A stretch of DNA of 64,000 nt from Stomoxys calcitrans (Eukaryota; Arthropoda; Insecta; Diptera; Muscidae). The stretch is from positions 63,726,311 to 63,790,310 of the forward strand of contig NC_081553.1 of the NCBI RefSeq assembly GCF_963082655.1. The letters run 5' to 3'. This document shows positions 33,706 through 45,412 of the stretch, one piece after another. Below the pieces are notes generated by a model. It had not been told where the DNA came from, made no database searches, and saw nothing but the letters and a program-made list of their open reading frames with translations. The first letter of the stretch is position 1, and each line of letters opens with the position of its first letter. The translations under genes and the position numbers were made by a program.

Positions 33706-34865
33706 AAGACTGCTTTAGCTACTGTATTCCAAGTGTTTATGGATGTTTTGCAAATTTTCCTAATGATAGATAGGTGCACTTAGATATTACAACCATAAAT
33801 AATAAATGCAAAGACCAACAAAAAAATGCAATGATTTTGTTTTTTGCAACTAACAAGAAAGGAGACAACGTTAAAAAAAAAACACTAAACATAGACACTT
33901 TGATGTGTGTTTCCAAGTTAAATCACACTTTATTTCTAGGTCAATAACAAGCATTGACTCGAACGTCTATGGTGCTAGAATCAAAGCTGGTGGTGGTGGT
34001 GGTGGTTGTGCTAACACACTGAAGCTCAGACATGATCATATGAATGTGGCTTTTTTATTTGAGAAGAAAAAAACGTTGTTTTTTTTTACAGACGACAGTT
34101 AACCATAATTAAATTGCTTTTTATGGTGATTAGTCATCAATACAAAGTGTTTTCAATTGTCAAACAACATTTGGATGCTGGCACGATAGATGCTCTACGT
34201 ACGTGGGGGTTTAGACCAGAGATCAACCATATAACCCAAAATAAAAATTCTATCATGAAGCCATGGATGCCTCTCACGCTCTCTGCCTGCTTGCCTAAAA
34301 GAACAATTGTTTTCCAATTCAAAAATCCCAAATTGTAAGATAATTATCAAACAATGGTAATCAATATGGATTAAGTTGTTAATTTTTATAGTTTACAAGT
34401 GCTGTCTGGGGCTCTATGCTCGCTCGCTCGCTCGCTGGCTAGTGAAGTGTAGTGAAGTTTCATAAGCCATAAATAGGCATAGCGAATTTTTTTTTTTTAA
34501 ATTTGAATGATTTCATTTAGACATTTGGCTTTTCAAAGTGATTTATTATAAGACAAACATAGTTTGAAGTGGATATGCAAGAGATTGAAAAGTGGATAAG
34601 ACAATGGATTGTTAGATGAAAAAAAACAATTCCATATGAGACAATGAGCAATTATAATTTGATTAAAGCATGCAAAATAAAAAACAAAAAATATAAAACC
34701 CATTGAATTTAGGACAGATCTTGAAAACTAGATAGAGGCTAGTATTTTGATTAAGATTTTAAACCATTAAAAGCGAATAACAAGGAAATATAAAATTTGT
34801 TTTTATTTATTATAATTTTTTTTAAAAAAATTTGTAAAAATTTTTGTTATAAATTTTTTTTTTTA
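33706..34865. other. Stretch with no recognised gene
   Basis: Includes a GGTGGTGGTGGTGGTTG run (about 33990), a GCTC microsatellite (34416-34437) and T/A-rich flanks. The two open frames near 34114-34338 are antiparallel shadows of each other and match nothing I know. Confidence 0.5.
34416..34437. repeat. (GCTC)n microsatellite
   Basis: Four to five tandem CGCT units followed by GGCTAG. Confidence 0.85.
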
Positions 34866-35532
34866 TTAATACGATTCAAGTACAACATACCAACGCACGG
34901 CCGCGTTAAAGCCATCACGCCTAATATGGTTGAAAAGTCTTCTAACCAAAGACGAAACGCGTCCCATAGTGGTTGGTGCGTGCTGCTATCTTTGGCTTTC
35001 CTTTTCCATTTGCATCTCCGATCATTGAGCTCGTCTCGAAAGAGAAACAAACAAAAATTATAAAATTTAATAATTTTCGCCCTAACAGGCAAAAAACTTG
35101 AAAAATGAAAAATTCGGCAGAGCCCGGATGCACAAAATCGTGTGTAGTGCGGAAGAAGTGTAATTCGTCACAGAAAAAAATCTGTCATTACACAAAAATA
35201 CACGCATTGGGAAAAGTACAGCTAATAGACAGGATTGTCGAGCGTGGTTAATGTGGTATTGGTATCATAGAGGCGTTTACGCAATAAATACGATTCAAAT
35301 ACAACATACCAACGAACGGCCTTTGATCCAATCACACGTAATATGGTTGAAAAGTCTTCTAACCAAAGACGAAAACGCCTCCCATAGTGGTTGGTGTGTT
35401 GCGATCTCCAGCTTTCCTTTTTCATTTCCAAAGAAAATCTCCGATCATTGAGCTCGTCTCGAAAGAGAAACAAACAGAAATTGTGATATTTAATAATCTT
35501 CGTCCTAACAGGCAGAAAAGTTGAAAATGAAA
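34866..35532 (+). repeat. Family C repeat with ~240-bp direct repeats
   Basis: Two direct repeats, 34868-35108 and 35287-35532, start AATACGATTCAA.TACAACAT. They share CCTAATATGGTTGAAAAGTC-type text (first copy), CCATAGTGGTTGGTG and GAGCTCGTCTCGAAAGAGAA, at an offset of 419 bp. A ~180-bp middle (CATTGGGAAAAGTACAGC, CGAGCGTGGTTAATGTGG) separates them. This could be a tandem dimer or a miniature LTR-like element. There is no coding frame and no visible tRNA primer site. A related copy lies at 44.66-45.96 kb. Confidence 0.75.
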
Positions 35533-36030
35533 ACAAAAAATTTTATTTCTATAGAAAATTTTGGCAAAATTTTAGTTCTATAGAAAATTTTGGCAACATT
35601 TTAGTTCTATAGAAAATTTTGGCAAAATTTTTTTTCCACAAAAAATTTTGGCAAAATTTTAGTTCTATAGAAAATTTTGGCAACATTTTAGTTCTATAGA
35701 AAATTTTGGCAACATTTGGCAAAATTTTCTATAGCATTAAAATTTTGGCAAAATTTGCTATAGAAAATTTTGGCAAAATTTTTTTTCTATAGAAAATTTT
35801 GGCAAAATTTTTTTTCTATAGAAAATTTTGGCAAAATTATATTTCCATAGAAAATTTTGGCAAAATTATATTTCCATAGAAAATTTTGGCAAAATTTTAG
35901 TTCTATAGAAAATTTTGGCAACATTTTTTTCTATAGCAAATTTTGCCAAAATTTTAAAGCTATAGAAAATTTTGGCAAAATTTTTTTTCTATAGAAAATT
36001 TTGTCAAAATTTTATTTCTATAGATATCTT
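35533..36030 (-). repeat. 29-bp minisatellite, GGCAAAATTTT variant
   Basis: About 16 units in minus orientation with AGAAAATTTTGGCAAAATTT and TAGTTCTATAG instead of the usual GTCAAAATTTTATTTCTATAG. The block runs from the end of family C to the reverse-oriented family A terminus (CCGGGCCCGC). Confidence 0.93.
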
Positions 36031-36457
36031 GCTAAACCGGGCCCGCTTAGATGTGCCTTCTTTCACACTTGTATATGTTTTATTTGATCCAAATGTGTAT
36101 GTAAAATTTGTGCTCTACTCCCTTTCTTTTTAGTCCTATATTGCTATGGTAGACCGATTTGGTCCCAATTACCCTCAATTTAAGCCCCATATGAACATGG
36201 TCAATAAATATGGGGCCATTTAAGATATCAAGCGGCTACCCAGCTACTTGGCCTTGAAAATAGATATCAAATTCGTTCTCTACTCCCAACTACATTTCAC
36301 CTGAGCCCCATATTGCCATGGTGGCTTTATATGTCCGGTTTGAAAGAAGTTTTGGGGAGGGATCGGCCATTTTGCTGTGGTCAACCAATAAGTACTACTT
36401 GAGGGTGTTATGTGGGTGGCGCGTCTCCCAAACACTTGGTCCCGGAATTGGATATTA
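36031..36457 (-). repeat. Family A, 3' end, reverse, left of MITE
   Basis: Starts GCTAAACCGGGCCCGCTTAG, the reverse complement of the family A terminus, directly at the minisatellite edge. Then come reverse units (GAGCCCCATATTGCCATGG, CCAAACACTTGGTCCC). Interrupted by the MITE. Confidence 0.78.
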
Positions 36458-36693
36458 TTGGGTTGCCCAAAAAGTAATTGCGGATTTTTTAAAAGAAAGT
36501 AAATGCATTTTTAATAAAACTTAGAATGAACTTTAATCAAATCTACTTTTTTACACTTTTTTTCTAAAGCAAGCTAAAAGTAACAGCTGATAACTGACAG
36601 AAGAAAGAATGCAATTACAGAGTCACAAGCTGTGAAAAAATTTGTCAACGCCGACTATATGAAAAATCCGCAATTACTTTTTGGGCAACCCAA
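36458..36693 (+). mobile_element. mariner-type MITE, complete, inside family A
   Basis: 236 bp, the same length and nearly the same sequence as 4306-4541, with TA at 36456-36457 and 36694-36695. The flanks join to GGATATTAGATTC, and a paralogous family A unit at about 36777-36789 shows the empty site GGATATTAGATTT. No transposase. Confidence 0.95.
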
Positions 36694-36900
36694 TAGATTC
36701 CTTTCCCAATTTCCAAATTCTTTCTATTGGGAGTGTTATGTGGGCGGGGCGTCTCCCAGACACTTGGTCCCGAAATTGGATATTAGATTTCTTCCCCACT
36801 TTCAAAGATCTTTCCCTATATTGCCATGGTCGGTAAATATGTCTGGTTGGCAAGGTCTTTCGTAAGGGGGAGAGGCCTCCTTCCTTCATATAACAAAAAC
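36694..36900 (-). repeat. Family A, continuation right of MITE
   Basis: Reverse units continue: GGGGCGTCTCCCAGACACTT, GGTCCCGAAATTGG, TATTGCCATGGTCGGTAAAT. The copy ends near GGGGGAGAGGCCTCC. Confidence 0.75.
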
Positions 36901-37330
36901 AAGTTTTTTGCCCTATATCTTTTTATAGGCAAACCAAGGATAATGAGTAACAATTGCTAGGTAATGGACCATTCGGACCATAATTGCTTGGTGGTGGACT
37001 TGGAGACCATGAAAGGAGTCATTGTGGAAAATTTTAGCCGAAGCCGATAAGATTTTCATCCTATAGGGGCTCAAGAAGTAATATTGGAAGATGGGTTTAT
37101 GTGGGAGATATATCAGGTAATAGACCGATTCAGACCATATTTAGCAGGTATGTTGAAGGTCGTAGGAGAAATTTTTTTACCTTATTTCAGCTAAATCGTA
37201 TAATAACTGTGTCCTCTAGGGGCTTAAGAAACATAATCGGCAAATCGGTTTATATGGGAGCTATATCAGGTTTTGGACCGATTTCGACAATAAGCGGCAT
37301 AGTTGTTGGAAGTGGCCTAGGAAATTAACA
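36901..37330 (+). repeat. Family X fragment
   Basis: Two to three units: CAGGTAATAGACCGATTCAG, AATCGGTTTATATGGGAGCT, ATATCAGGTTTTGGACCGAT and TTGTTGGAAGTGGCCTAGG. No hairpin end. T-rich DNA follows to about 37400. Confidence 0.75.
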
Positions 37331-37494
37331 ATATTTTTTTCGAAAATTTTTTAAAATTTTTTTTTGTTTAAAAATTTAAATTTTTTTTTTCGAAAAAATT
37401 TAAATGACATTAAAATAGGAGGATATCTGTTAATATGCGGAGGATCAGGGTGTGCGCTCGCGCTTATTCTTGCCACCGGAAAATTCTAGAGATA
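37331..37494. other. T/A-rich spacer
   Basis: Homopolymer-rich DNA (TTTTTTTTTCGAAAAAATTT) and a short GC-richer piece (GTGTGCGCTCGCGCTTATTC). Nothing recognised. Confidence 0.5.
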
Positions 37495-38990
37495 CTCAAT
37501 CTGAGATTTCGAAATCCGTACTCTTTTGTAGGTTGGTCTGAAAAGAAACATAGGCTATATAATTTTTTAATATCGGAAGTGGGGCGGACCCTCCTCCTTA
37601 CTCCAAGAGAACTACCTAAAAATTAAAGTGTACCAATCAGGGCAATATGGGACTCAAATAAAAGGTATTCAAGAGTAGAGTACGAATTTCCTATTAAAAA
37701 GTGAGTCCAAGTAAACGGGAGGCCGCCCCAACGCCAAAACTTCTTAAAAAAGGTTTATTGGACGAGCGTGAGAATATGAGACACAAATGAAAGGTATTCG
37801 GGTATAGATTACGAAAATGGTCAGGAAGGAGGAATAGGCTTTATAATTTGTTGATATCGGAAGGGGGCGGACGCTCCCCCCAGTTACCACCAAAAATCAA
37901 AAGTGGACTGATAAAAACAATAAGGATATCAAATGAAAGGTATTGAAGAGTAGAATACGGTATTGGGCCCAAGTACCCAGGAAGTCACCCTAATCCCAAA
38001 ATTTCTAAAAGCAGACAAATTGAACGTCCCCATCAATATGGGGCTCAAATAAAAGGTATTCGGGAGTAGATTACGAATCTGCCATTAAAAATAAAAAAAA
38101 AAATAGGCCACAAATGGGCATATTAGCCAATCATGGCTATATAAACTCAAAAATGGCAGATTGGCCTGGAAGAAAACATAGGCTATATTATTTTTCGATA
38201 TCGGAAGGGGGATGCACCTCCCCCTTTCCACAAAAACACCATCCAAATTCAAAATTAGACCGATCGGAACTATGTGGTTATCAAAAGTATTGGAGAGACG
38301 AATACGAATATGGTCTTTAAATTTGAGTCTAAGTACCCATCGGGCGGCCTAAAACTCCCCCAAATAGACTTATTGGACGTTTATGTCAATAATTAAAGGC
38401 ATTTGGGATGAGATTACAAATATGGCAACAACTATGAAAAATTAAATCAAGAAATCAAGTAATGTGTGGTTTCCCCAACCACAAAAACCCCCCAAATGGG
38501 CATATTAGCCGACCATGGATATATGGGACTGAAATGAAAGCAATTTGAAAGTATATTAGGAAAATTACATTAAAAATTGTTGTATGGTATCTATGTGGCG
38601 GTTAACCGGTCCATGAATCGCCTCAAATTAGGTTATTTGACCCATCATGACATTATGGGACTCAAATAAAAGGTATTTGAGTGTAGAAAAGGAATACAGT
38701 TTTGGCGCCAAGTGTTTGTGGGTAAGCCCTAAAGCACCCCCTAAGAAGAACTTATTACCCGAACATATGAATATGGGGCTCAAATGAAAGAGTTGCGGAG
38801 TGCCAGCGTCTACCCCAAAACCCCCTTCAACCGGTACTTATTTCTCGACCATGGCAATCTTGGGCTTAAACCAAATGTAATTGGGAGTAGAACACGAATT
38901 TAACAAATGCTAAATGAGGTACCATCACTACCCCAAAAAGAAGCATTTGACTGGTTATCCCGTATTGCGATTTCAATTTCGACCAAGATA
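37495..38990 (+). repeat. Family A dispersed repeat, long copy
   Basis: From GGTTGGTCTGAAAAGAAACA and TTTTAATATCGGAAGTGGGG through about ten units (CAATATGGGACTCAAATAAA, AGGTATTCAAGAGTAGAGTA, GGAGGCCGCCCCAAC) to AGGTACCATCACTACCCC. The clear GC-rich 3' terminus is missing and minisatellite remnants follow. Confidence 0.78.
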
Positions 38991-39140
38991 TGTCAGACAC
39001 AGACTTTCGATAAAAATGTTTATAGAAATAAAATTTTTACAAATTTTTCTATAAAAAAAAAATTGGCAAAATTTTCTATACCCATAAAGATTTGTCGGAA
39101 GTTTTTACGAGAATAAAATATAGTAATATTTTATTTTTAT
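38991..39140 (+). repeat. Degenerate 29-bp minisatellite
   Basis: Four diverged units (ATAGAAATAAAATTTTTACA, TTGGCAAAATTTTCTATACC) after family A. Confidence 0.65.
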
Positions 39141-40165
39141 GTTAAAAAAAAAACAATTTTTTTTCGTTCCACCCTATTACCTCCTAATTCATGTTACTTT
39201 AAATCTCCCCCATACATATATTAAAAAATTTTTTGTTTTGATGTCGTTGTCATTCTCCGTTTATTTTATTAGGCAGATTTTGCATTTAATATTTTCAATC
39301 AATACTAATCAAATATGCATTTTTGTCAGGGCCACTTTTCTATGCCGGCCAAACATGCATGAGCCGACCGACCATATGACTCGAAACTCAAAAAACGGTC
39401 AATTGCCTCGGATTGGCTACGGTTGGGATCGGCCGGCCATAGCTACGGTAGCAAAAGCCAACGGTGCCGATAGGTTGACAGGCATGCTTGGCTGCCGGTT
39501 TATGTGGGTTTTTTTTCTACGGTTTTTTTTTTTTGATTTCATTTTGCTTGCAGCAAATCAAACACAAACATCCATGTAAAACTTTGGACAACATTTACAT
39601 TATTTTCCATTTCATTTTGTTTTTATTAAATTTGATGTGCTTTTTTTTTAGTTTTTTATTTCGTTCATTTGTAAATTTGAAATGCAATTGACAAATGCAA
39701 CAACGACATAGGCATGTTTGGTTAGCCAGCCAGCCAGCCGGTCAGTCAGTCTGTCATACAGTCTAGCAAAGATGGACGGACTTGGGCACAGATAGATAGA
39801 CAGACAGACATATATCGTTTTGATTAAATAATAATTAGCAATATGTTGACATCTGTCAGGTAATTAACAAATGGATTGCTATTTACACGGAATATGGGGT
39901 GAAAACAAGAAAATAAACAATCACAAACATAATATGCGCAAAAAATGGAATGAACATAAAATCAAAGCAATCAGCGATAAGGATTTGCCAATTGACTTTG
40001 TGTTTGCTGGGAGGTCGAGAGTACGTAAAATTTGTAATGCAAAATAAATTTTTATAGCACAAATTGTCAATAGCCAATCAATGAAGTGGATAACAAATCC
40101 GGGTAGAAATGAACAGAAAGAAAAAAATAATAAAAAAATAGTTTTACGTTCTACCTTGACTTTCT
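39141..40165. other. Stretch with no recognised gene
   Basis: Includes a 146-codon open frame (39139-39579), the second longest in the window. Its amino acid content is that of T-rich DNA, with TTTTTTT runs read as phenylalanine, and no domain is visible. AGCCAGCCAGCCAGCC at about 39724 and GATAGATAGACAGACAGACA near 39791 are microsatellites. Confidence 0.5.
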
Positions 40166-41850
40166 GTGTTAACGGCATGGGTAGATGGTATCGCCACACA
40201 CACACACAAAATAAATGGCTCGTATGATTTTAAACCGAAAAAAATATGTTAAGATAAGGAACAAAACAATCCGTGCCAAATTTTGTGCAGATGGATTACA
40301 AATTGGGTTTATTACAGCCTTATAAGGGTAAATCGGGCGATACATATATATGAGAGTTATATCCAAATCTGAACCGATTTTGATGAAACTTTGCAAATAT
40401 GTTAAGATCAGTAACAAAACAGTCCTTGCCAAGTTTTTTTGCAGATCGGTTGAAAATTTTAACTACTACGCCCATTTAAGTGCAAATCGGGCGATACATA
40501 TATATGGGAGCTATATCTAAATCTGAACCGATTTTGCGGATATGTTAAGATCAGTTGAAAAACAATCCGTGCCAAATTATGTGCAGATCGGTTGAAAATT
40601 GTGGCTACTACGGCCATTTAAGTGTAAATCGGGCAATACATATATATGGGAGCTATATCCAAATCTGAACCGATTTTGATGAAAATTTGCAGACATGTTA
40701 AGATCGGTAATAAAACAATCCATGGCAAATTTTGTGCAGATCGGTTGAAAATTATAGCTACTACGCCTATTTAAGTGCAAATCGGGCGATACATATATAT
40801 GGAAGCTATATCTAAATCTGTACCGATTTATACGAAATTTTGCAAATATGTTAAGATTAGTTGCAAAACAATCCGTGCCAAAAATTTGTGCAGATCGGTT
40901 GAAAATTTTAGGTACTACGGATATTTAAGTGCAAATCGGGCGATATATATATGAAAGCAATATATAAATCTGAACCGATTTTGAAGAAATTTTGCAGATA
41001 TGTTAAGATCAGTAACAAAACAACCCGTTCGAAATTTTGTGCAGATCGGTTGAAAATTTTAGCTTCTACGGCCATTTAAGTGCAAATCGGGCGATACATA
41101 TATATGGGAGGTATATCTAAATCTTGACATATTTTTATGAAATTTCGCACACATATGGAGACGTCAAATAAGACACTCCATGCCAAATTTTATAAAGATC
41201 GGTAAAAAACTGTGGCTTCTACAGCCTTAAACGCCCATATCGGATGAAAGATATATATGGGAGCTATATGTAAATCTGGACCGATTTTCATGAAATATTC
41301 CACATATATTGGGACGTCAAATAAAAGAACTCGCGCAAAATATATTAAAGATCGGACTAAAATTGTGGCTTCTACAACCTTAAAAGTCCATATCGGATGA
41401 AAGATATATATGGGAGCTATATCTAAATCTGGACCGATTTTTATGAAATTTTGCACACGTATGACACATATGTAGACTTCAAGTAAAACACCCCATACAA
41501 AATTTTGTAAAGATCGAATGAAAATTGTGGCTTCTACAACCTTAAAAGGACATATCGGATGAAAGATATATATGGGAGCTATATCTAAATCTGAACCGAT
41601 TTTTATCAAATTCAATAGTGTTCATTCTTGGGTCAAAAAAGTGATATGTGCAAAATTTCGTGATAATTGGACAACAAATACTACCTGCACTTTTATTACA
41701 AGAATACTTGAACTCACAGACGAACATGGCTAAATCGAATCGGAAAGTGATTCTGAGTCGATCGAGGTATATTTATCAATGGGTCTAGCTCTTCTCCTTC
41801 TTAGCGTTGCTAACAAATGCACAAATCTCTAATACCCTGTACCATAGTGG
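40166..41850 (+). repeat. Family Y dispersed repeat (142-160 bp units)
   Basis: About nine units: GTGCAAATCGGGCGATACAT, ATATATGGGAGCTATATC, AAATCTGAACCGATTTT, GTTAAGATCAGTAACAAAAC and TTTTGTGCAGATCGGTTGAA. The 3' part has CACAGACGAACATGGCTAAA, CTGAGTCGATCGAGGTATA and AATACCCTGTACCATAGTGG. It is the same family as 62.3-64.0 kb, which lies in reverse orientation. Confidence 0.88.
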
Positions 41851-42134
41851 TGGTGGTCTGCGGTAAAACATTTTGAACAGTGTGTTTTTCGCGAAAAAGA
41901 TCACTATGTGTGTGTGTTTGTTGAGTGTCTCTCTTTGTGAAGTGTCTCTCTCCACTTAAAGTTTCTCTTTTGAGTATCTTTCCACTTAGAGCGTCCCTGT
42001 GTTAGGTGCCTTGTTCGGTAAAGAGCTCCCCCTGTTAGACTTCTTTCTATATAATGTCTCTCTTTTTCCCTTTCTCTCTATCTTTCTCTCTCTCTCTCCC
42101 TTTCTCTCTCTCTCTATCTCTTTCTCTCTATCTT

Positions 42135-42165
<31 letters not shown>

Positions 42166-42960
42166 TTCTCTCTATCTTTCTCTCTCTCTCTCTCTTCTGT
42201 CCAACTATTATTTTGAAAGAAAATTTTTTGTCTAATATAGTTTTGTCAAAATTTTATTTTTCTCTTTCTCTCTCTGGAGTGTCCCTTTGTGAAGTGCCTC
42301 TCTCTGTGCGGTGTACCCCAACGTAAAGTGTTTTCTTCGTTGAGTTTTTGTCCCCGTTGAGTATCTCTATTCAAAGAAAATTTTGTTAAAATGTCAATTC
42401 TATAGAAAAACTTGTCAACATTTTGTATTTTAGAAAATTGTGTAAATTTTTATGGTAATTTTTTCAGAATTTTTAATCACATAAAAAAATTTGTAATAAT
42501 GTTAAATAGTTATTTGCAAAATTTTAAAATCATTATAAGTCTTGCTAGGATTTTTTTTTTTCCAAAAATTATATTTCCATTAATGTGTCTGCGTGTAGAT
42601 TGACTCTCTTTGTAGAGTCTCTCTCTCTCTTTCTCTCTCTCTCTTTGTACAACGAATCTATCTGTTCTGTATCCATAGAGAATTTCTCTCTGTAGAGTTT
42701 TTCTTTTCAATTTTTTTTTTTTTTTTGATAATGGTTTCTCTTTGTTGAGTTTCTCTACCCTATGAGTTTTTCTCTCTGTGGAGTGTCTCTCTCTCTCTCT
42801 CTCTCTCTTTGTACAACAAATTTATCTGTTCTGTATCAATAGAGAGTTTCTCTCTGTAGTTTTTTTTCCAATTTTTTGTTCTTTTAGATAATGGTTTCTC
42901 TTTGTAGAGTTTCTCTCCCTATGCGTTTTTCTCCCTCTCTGCGTGGATATTCCAACAACT
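41851..42960 (+). repeat. Polypyrimidine-rich repeat block
   Basis: Dominated by CT-rich text: an imperfect (TC)n/(TCTTTC)n run at 42050-42198 and shorter runs at about 42261-42279, 42617-42644 and 42784-42808. GAGTGTCTCTCT..TGTAGAGT words recur. A segment with TTTGTACAACGAATCTATCT and GATAATGGTTTCTCTTTG is duplicated at an offset of 164 bp (42651 and 42815). Serine/leucine-rich open frames here are low-complexity artefacts. Confidence 0.88.
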
Positions 42961-43880
42961 GCATCAAAAAACCGCCCAGCTTACCGAATCATTACACCAC
43001 CAATCCGCTATTTTAAAATTAATGGAATATGCTGTCTTAAATCCTCTAATTCAACACACTTTAACACTGTAACACTCATTCCAACCACACTATGTGATAC
43101 ATCATAATATTACAGATTATTCAAAAAATTTGCTACAGGCCAACAACTTAAGATATTTTAATGGGACAAGCTCAGTTATGTTTTTTTTTATTCTTGTTAA
43201 AAAGCACTTAAATAAATTTATTTTTTATTGAACAACATTTGCTATTTAATACAACTACAAACAAATCGCCCGAGTCCTAACCTCTCGTTAAACACATTAT
43301 TTATGCACTGCAGCTCTTTAATGTGTGTTAAAGTGCAAAAATTATGCAAATTTTTTTACAACATTTAGTAGACAGCATAATTTTTGGGATGAAATACAAA
43401 CAAATCGGCTATAAAACTGCCATAGACAATATAAAGCAACCACAACAATGAGGCGAACCTCAACCCAACCATATCAGTTATTGGGAGCTGTAAACATTTT
43501 TTGCGAAAGAATCTCATTTTAACACATAACAGAGTTAATTCAACTATAGGTAGAGGGGCAGTTCAAAACAACAACAACAACAAGTGGTGCAACAACTCTA
43601 TTGAAACATTCAGTGGTTGAAAGCCCACAGTTCTGCAGACAGGCTGATAGCCAGTCTGCCAGGCAATATGAAAACCACTTTGTTGGTCATTAATAATAAT
43701 TGCATTAAGACGCCGATAATAACGATAGTGATAGTGCTGGGATCACCAAACACCATTTTTGCTTCTGAAAGCATTGACCTGAACATTCATCATCGGCTAA
43801 AGCTAAGGCAATAACAGCAAAGATAAGGCCTTGGCATAAAAGGCCTTAAAATAAAAATTGCGAAACAATTGTCAAACGTT
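42961..43880. other. Stretch with no recognised gene
   Basis: AT-rich DNA with CAACAACAACAACAACAAG at about 43565. The 65-codon open frame at 43617-43814 has no domain. Confidence 0.5.
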
Positions 43881-44655
43881 TTGTTAAAAGGAAATTTCAT
43901 TGTTTTATTGCTACGGAAAATATTGTCGAAATTAAATTTTTAAAAAATTCGAAGCAAAATTTTTGTTTTTGGAGGTTTTATTTTTAAATTTGGTACTATA
44001 GATTTTTTTTAATTTAATTTTTATAGATAATTTTGTCAAAATTTTATTTTTATAGAAAATTTTGTCAAAATTTTATTTCTATAAAAAATTTTGTCGAAAT
44101 TTTATTTCTATAGAAAATTTTGTCAAATTGTATTTCTGTGAAAATATTTATCAAAATTTTATTTCTATAGAAAAGTTTGTCAAAATTTTATTTTTATAGA
44201 AAATTTTGTCAAAATTTTATTTCTATAGAAAATTTTGTCAAAATTTTATTTCTACAGAAAATTTTGTCAAAATTTTATTTCTATAGAAAATTTTGTCAAA
44301 ATTTTATTTCTATAGAAAATTTTGTCAAAATTTTATTTCTATAGAAAATTTTGTCAAAATTTTATTTCTATAGAAAATTTTGTCAAAATTTTATTTCTAT
44401 AGAAAATTTTGTCAAAATTTTATTTCTATAGAAAATTTTGTCAAAATTTTATTTCTATAGAAAATTTTGTCAAAATTTTATTCCTATAGAAAATTTTGTC
44501 AAAATTTTATTTCTATAGAAAATTTTGTCAAAATTTTATTTCTATAGAAAATTTTGTCAAAATTTTATTTCTATAGAAAATTTTGTCAAAATTTTAATTT
44601 TATAGAAAATTTTGTCAAAATTTTGTTTCTATAGAAAATTTTGTCAAAATTTTGA
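43881..44655 (-). repeat. 29-bp minisatellite array
   Basis: Diverged units from 43900, then some 20 near-perfect minus-strand units (AAAATTTTGTCAAAATTTTA + TTTCTATAG) from 44030 to 44650. The right edge meets family C. Sharp homogeneity in the centre with decay at the left edge fits turnover by unequal exchange or slippage. Confidence 0.95.
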
Positions 44656-44863
44656 AATTTTGAAGACTTCACACCTAATATGGCTGATAAGTAATTCCAA
44701 ACCAAATTTGGAAACGCGTCCTATAGTGGTTGGTGTGTGTTTTGATCTCTGACTTTTCTTTTCCATTTGCAAAGAGAATCTTTGATCATTGAGCTCTTCC
44801 AGAAAGAGAAACAAACAAAAATTTTAAAATTTATTGATTTTCGCCCTTGTTTTAGACGTGATT
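44656..44863 (+). repeat. Family C, left unit
   Basis: CACACCTAATATGGCTGATA, CCTATAGTGGTTGGTGTGTG, TTTGCAAAGAGAATCTTTGA and CCAGAAAGAGAAACAAACAA match the direct-repeat unit at 34866-35108. A SINE interrupts at about 44864 after TTTTCGCCCTT. Confidence 0.75.
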
Positions 44864-45075
44864 TAGTGTTTCCGAAAGACCCCATTATGGAACAAATTAT
44901 ATGGGGAAACTATCTTCTCACAGTATCAATTGAGTGCTGCCCGATTCAAATTTAAGCTCAATGACAACGTCGTGTCATTGAAAAGTGACACCTCTTTGTT
45001 GAGAAGTTGTACATGGCTGAAATACTCACAAATGTTGCCAGCATTTGGTAATAGGATAACCACCGCTGGTTATCC
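44864..45075 (-). mobile_element. SINE subfamily 2, 5' truncated
   Basis: Shares the tail type of 12479-12828 (GATTTAGTGTTTCCGAAAG, CCATTATGGAACAAATTATA). The body has AAAGTGACACCTCTTTGTTG and GTACATGGCTGAAATACTCA up to GGATAACCACCGCTGG. The tRNA head is absent. It lies within family C. Confidence 0.82.
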
Positions 45076-45412
45076 CCACAAGAATCGTGAAATAAAAAAA
45101 ATTCGCAGATCCCGGTTGGAATTCGGACCTGATCACACGAAGCAACAGCGAAAGTCGTTGTCTAGCGTTCGCAACCATCAGTACAACTTTCAACAGATGC
45201 ACAGAATCATGTGTATACCATGGGAGTAGTGTTATTTGTGTAGACAAACAAACTGCCATTACACAAAAACACATGCATTGGGAAAAGTACAGCTAATAGA
45301 CAGGGTTTACGAGCGTGGTTAATGTGGTATTTCATAGAGGAGTTTTTCGCAATAAATTCGGTATAAGTACTACATACCAAAGTACGGTTGGAACTTTGAG
45401 ATCGGATCTGTG
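45076..45412 (+). repeat. Family C, middle part and second unit start
   Basis: AATTCGCAGATCCCGGTTGG, ACACGAAGCAACAGCG, CATTGGGAAAAGTACAGC, TAATAGACAGGGTTTACGAG and ATAAATTCGGTATAAGTAC match the middle of the 34.9-kb copy and the beginning of its second unit. The middle is longer here than there. Confidence 0.7.

Noticed and set aside
34868..35532. Complete LTR retrotransposon
   Set aside because: The direct repeats exist, but no gag/pol frame, TG...CA ends or primer binding site could be seen; kept only as family C.
39139..39579. 146-codon open frame on the plus strand
   Set aside because: Composition follows T-rich DNA; there is no domain, no codon signature and no conserved motif.
41999..42326. 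Serine/leucine-rich open frames
   Set aside because: Direct translation of (CT)n and (TTTCTC)n simple repeats in two frames.
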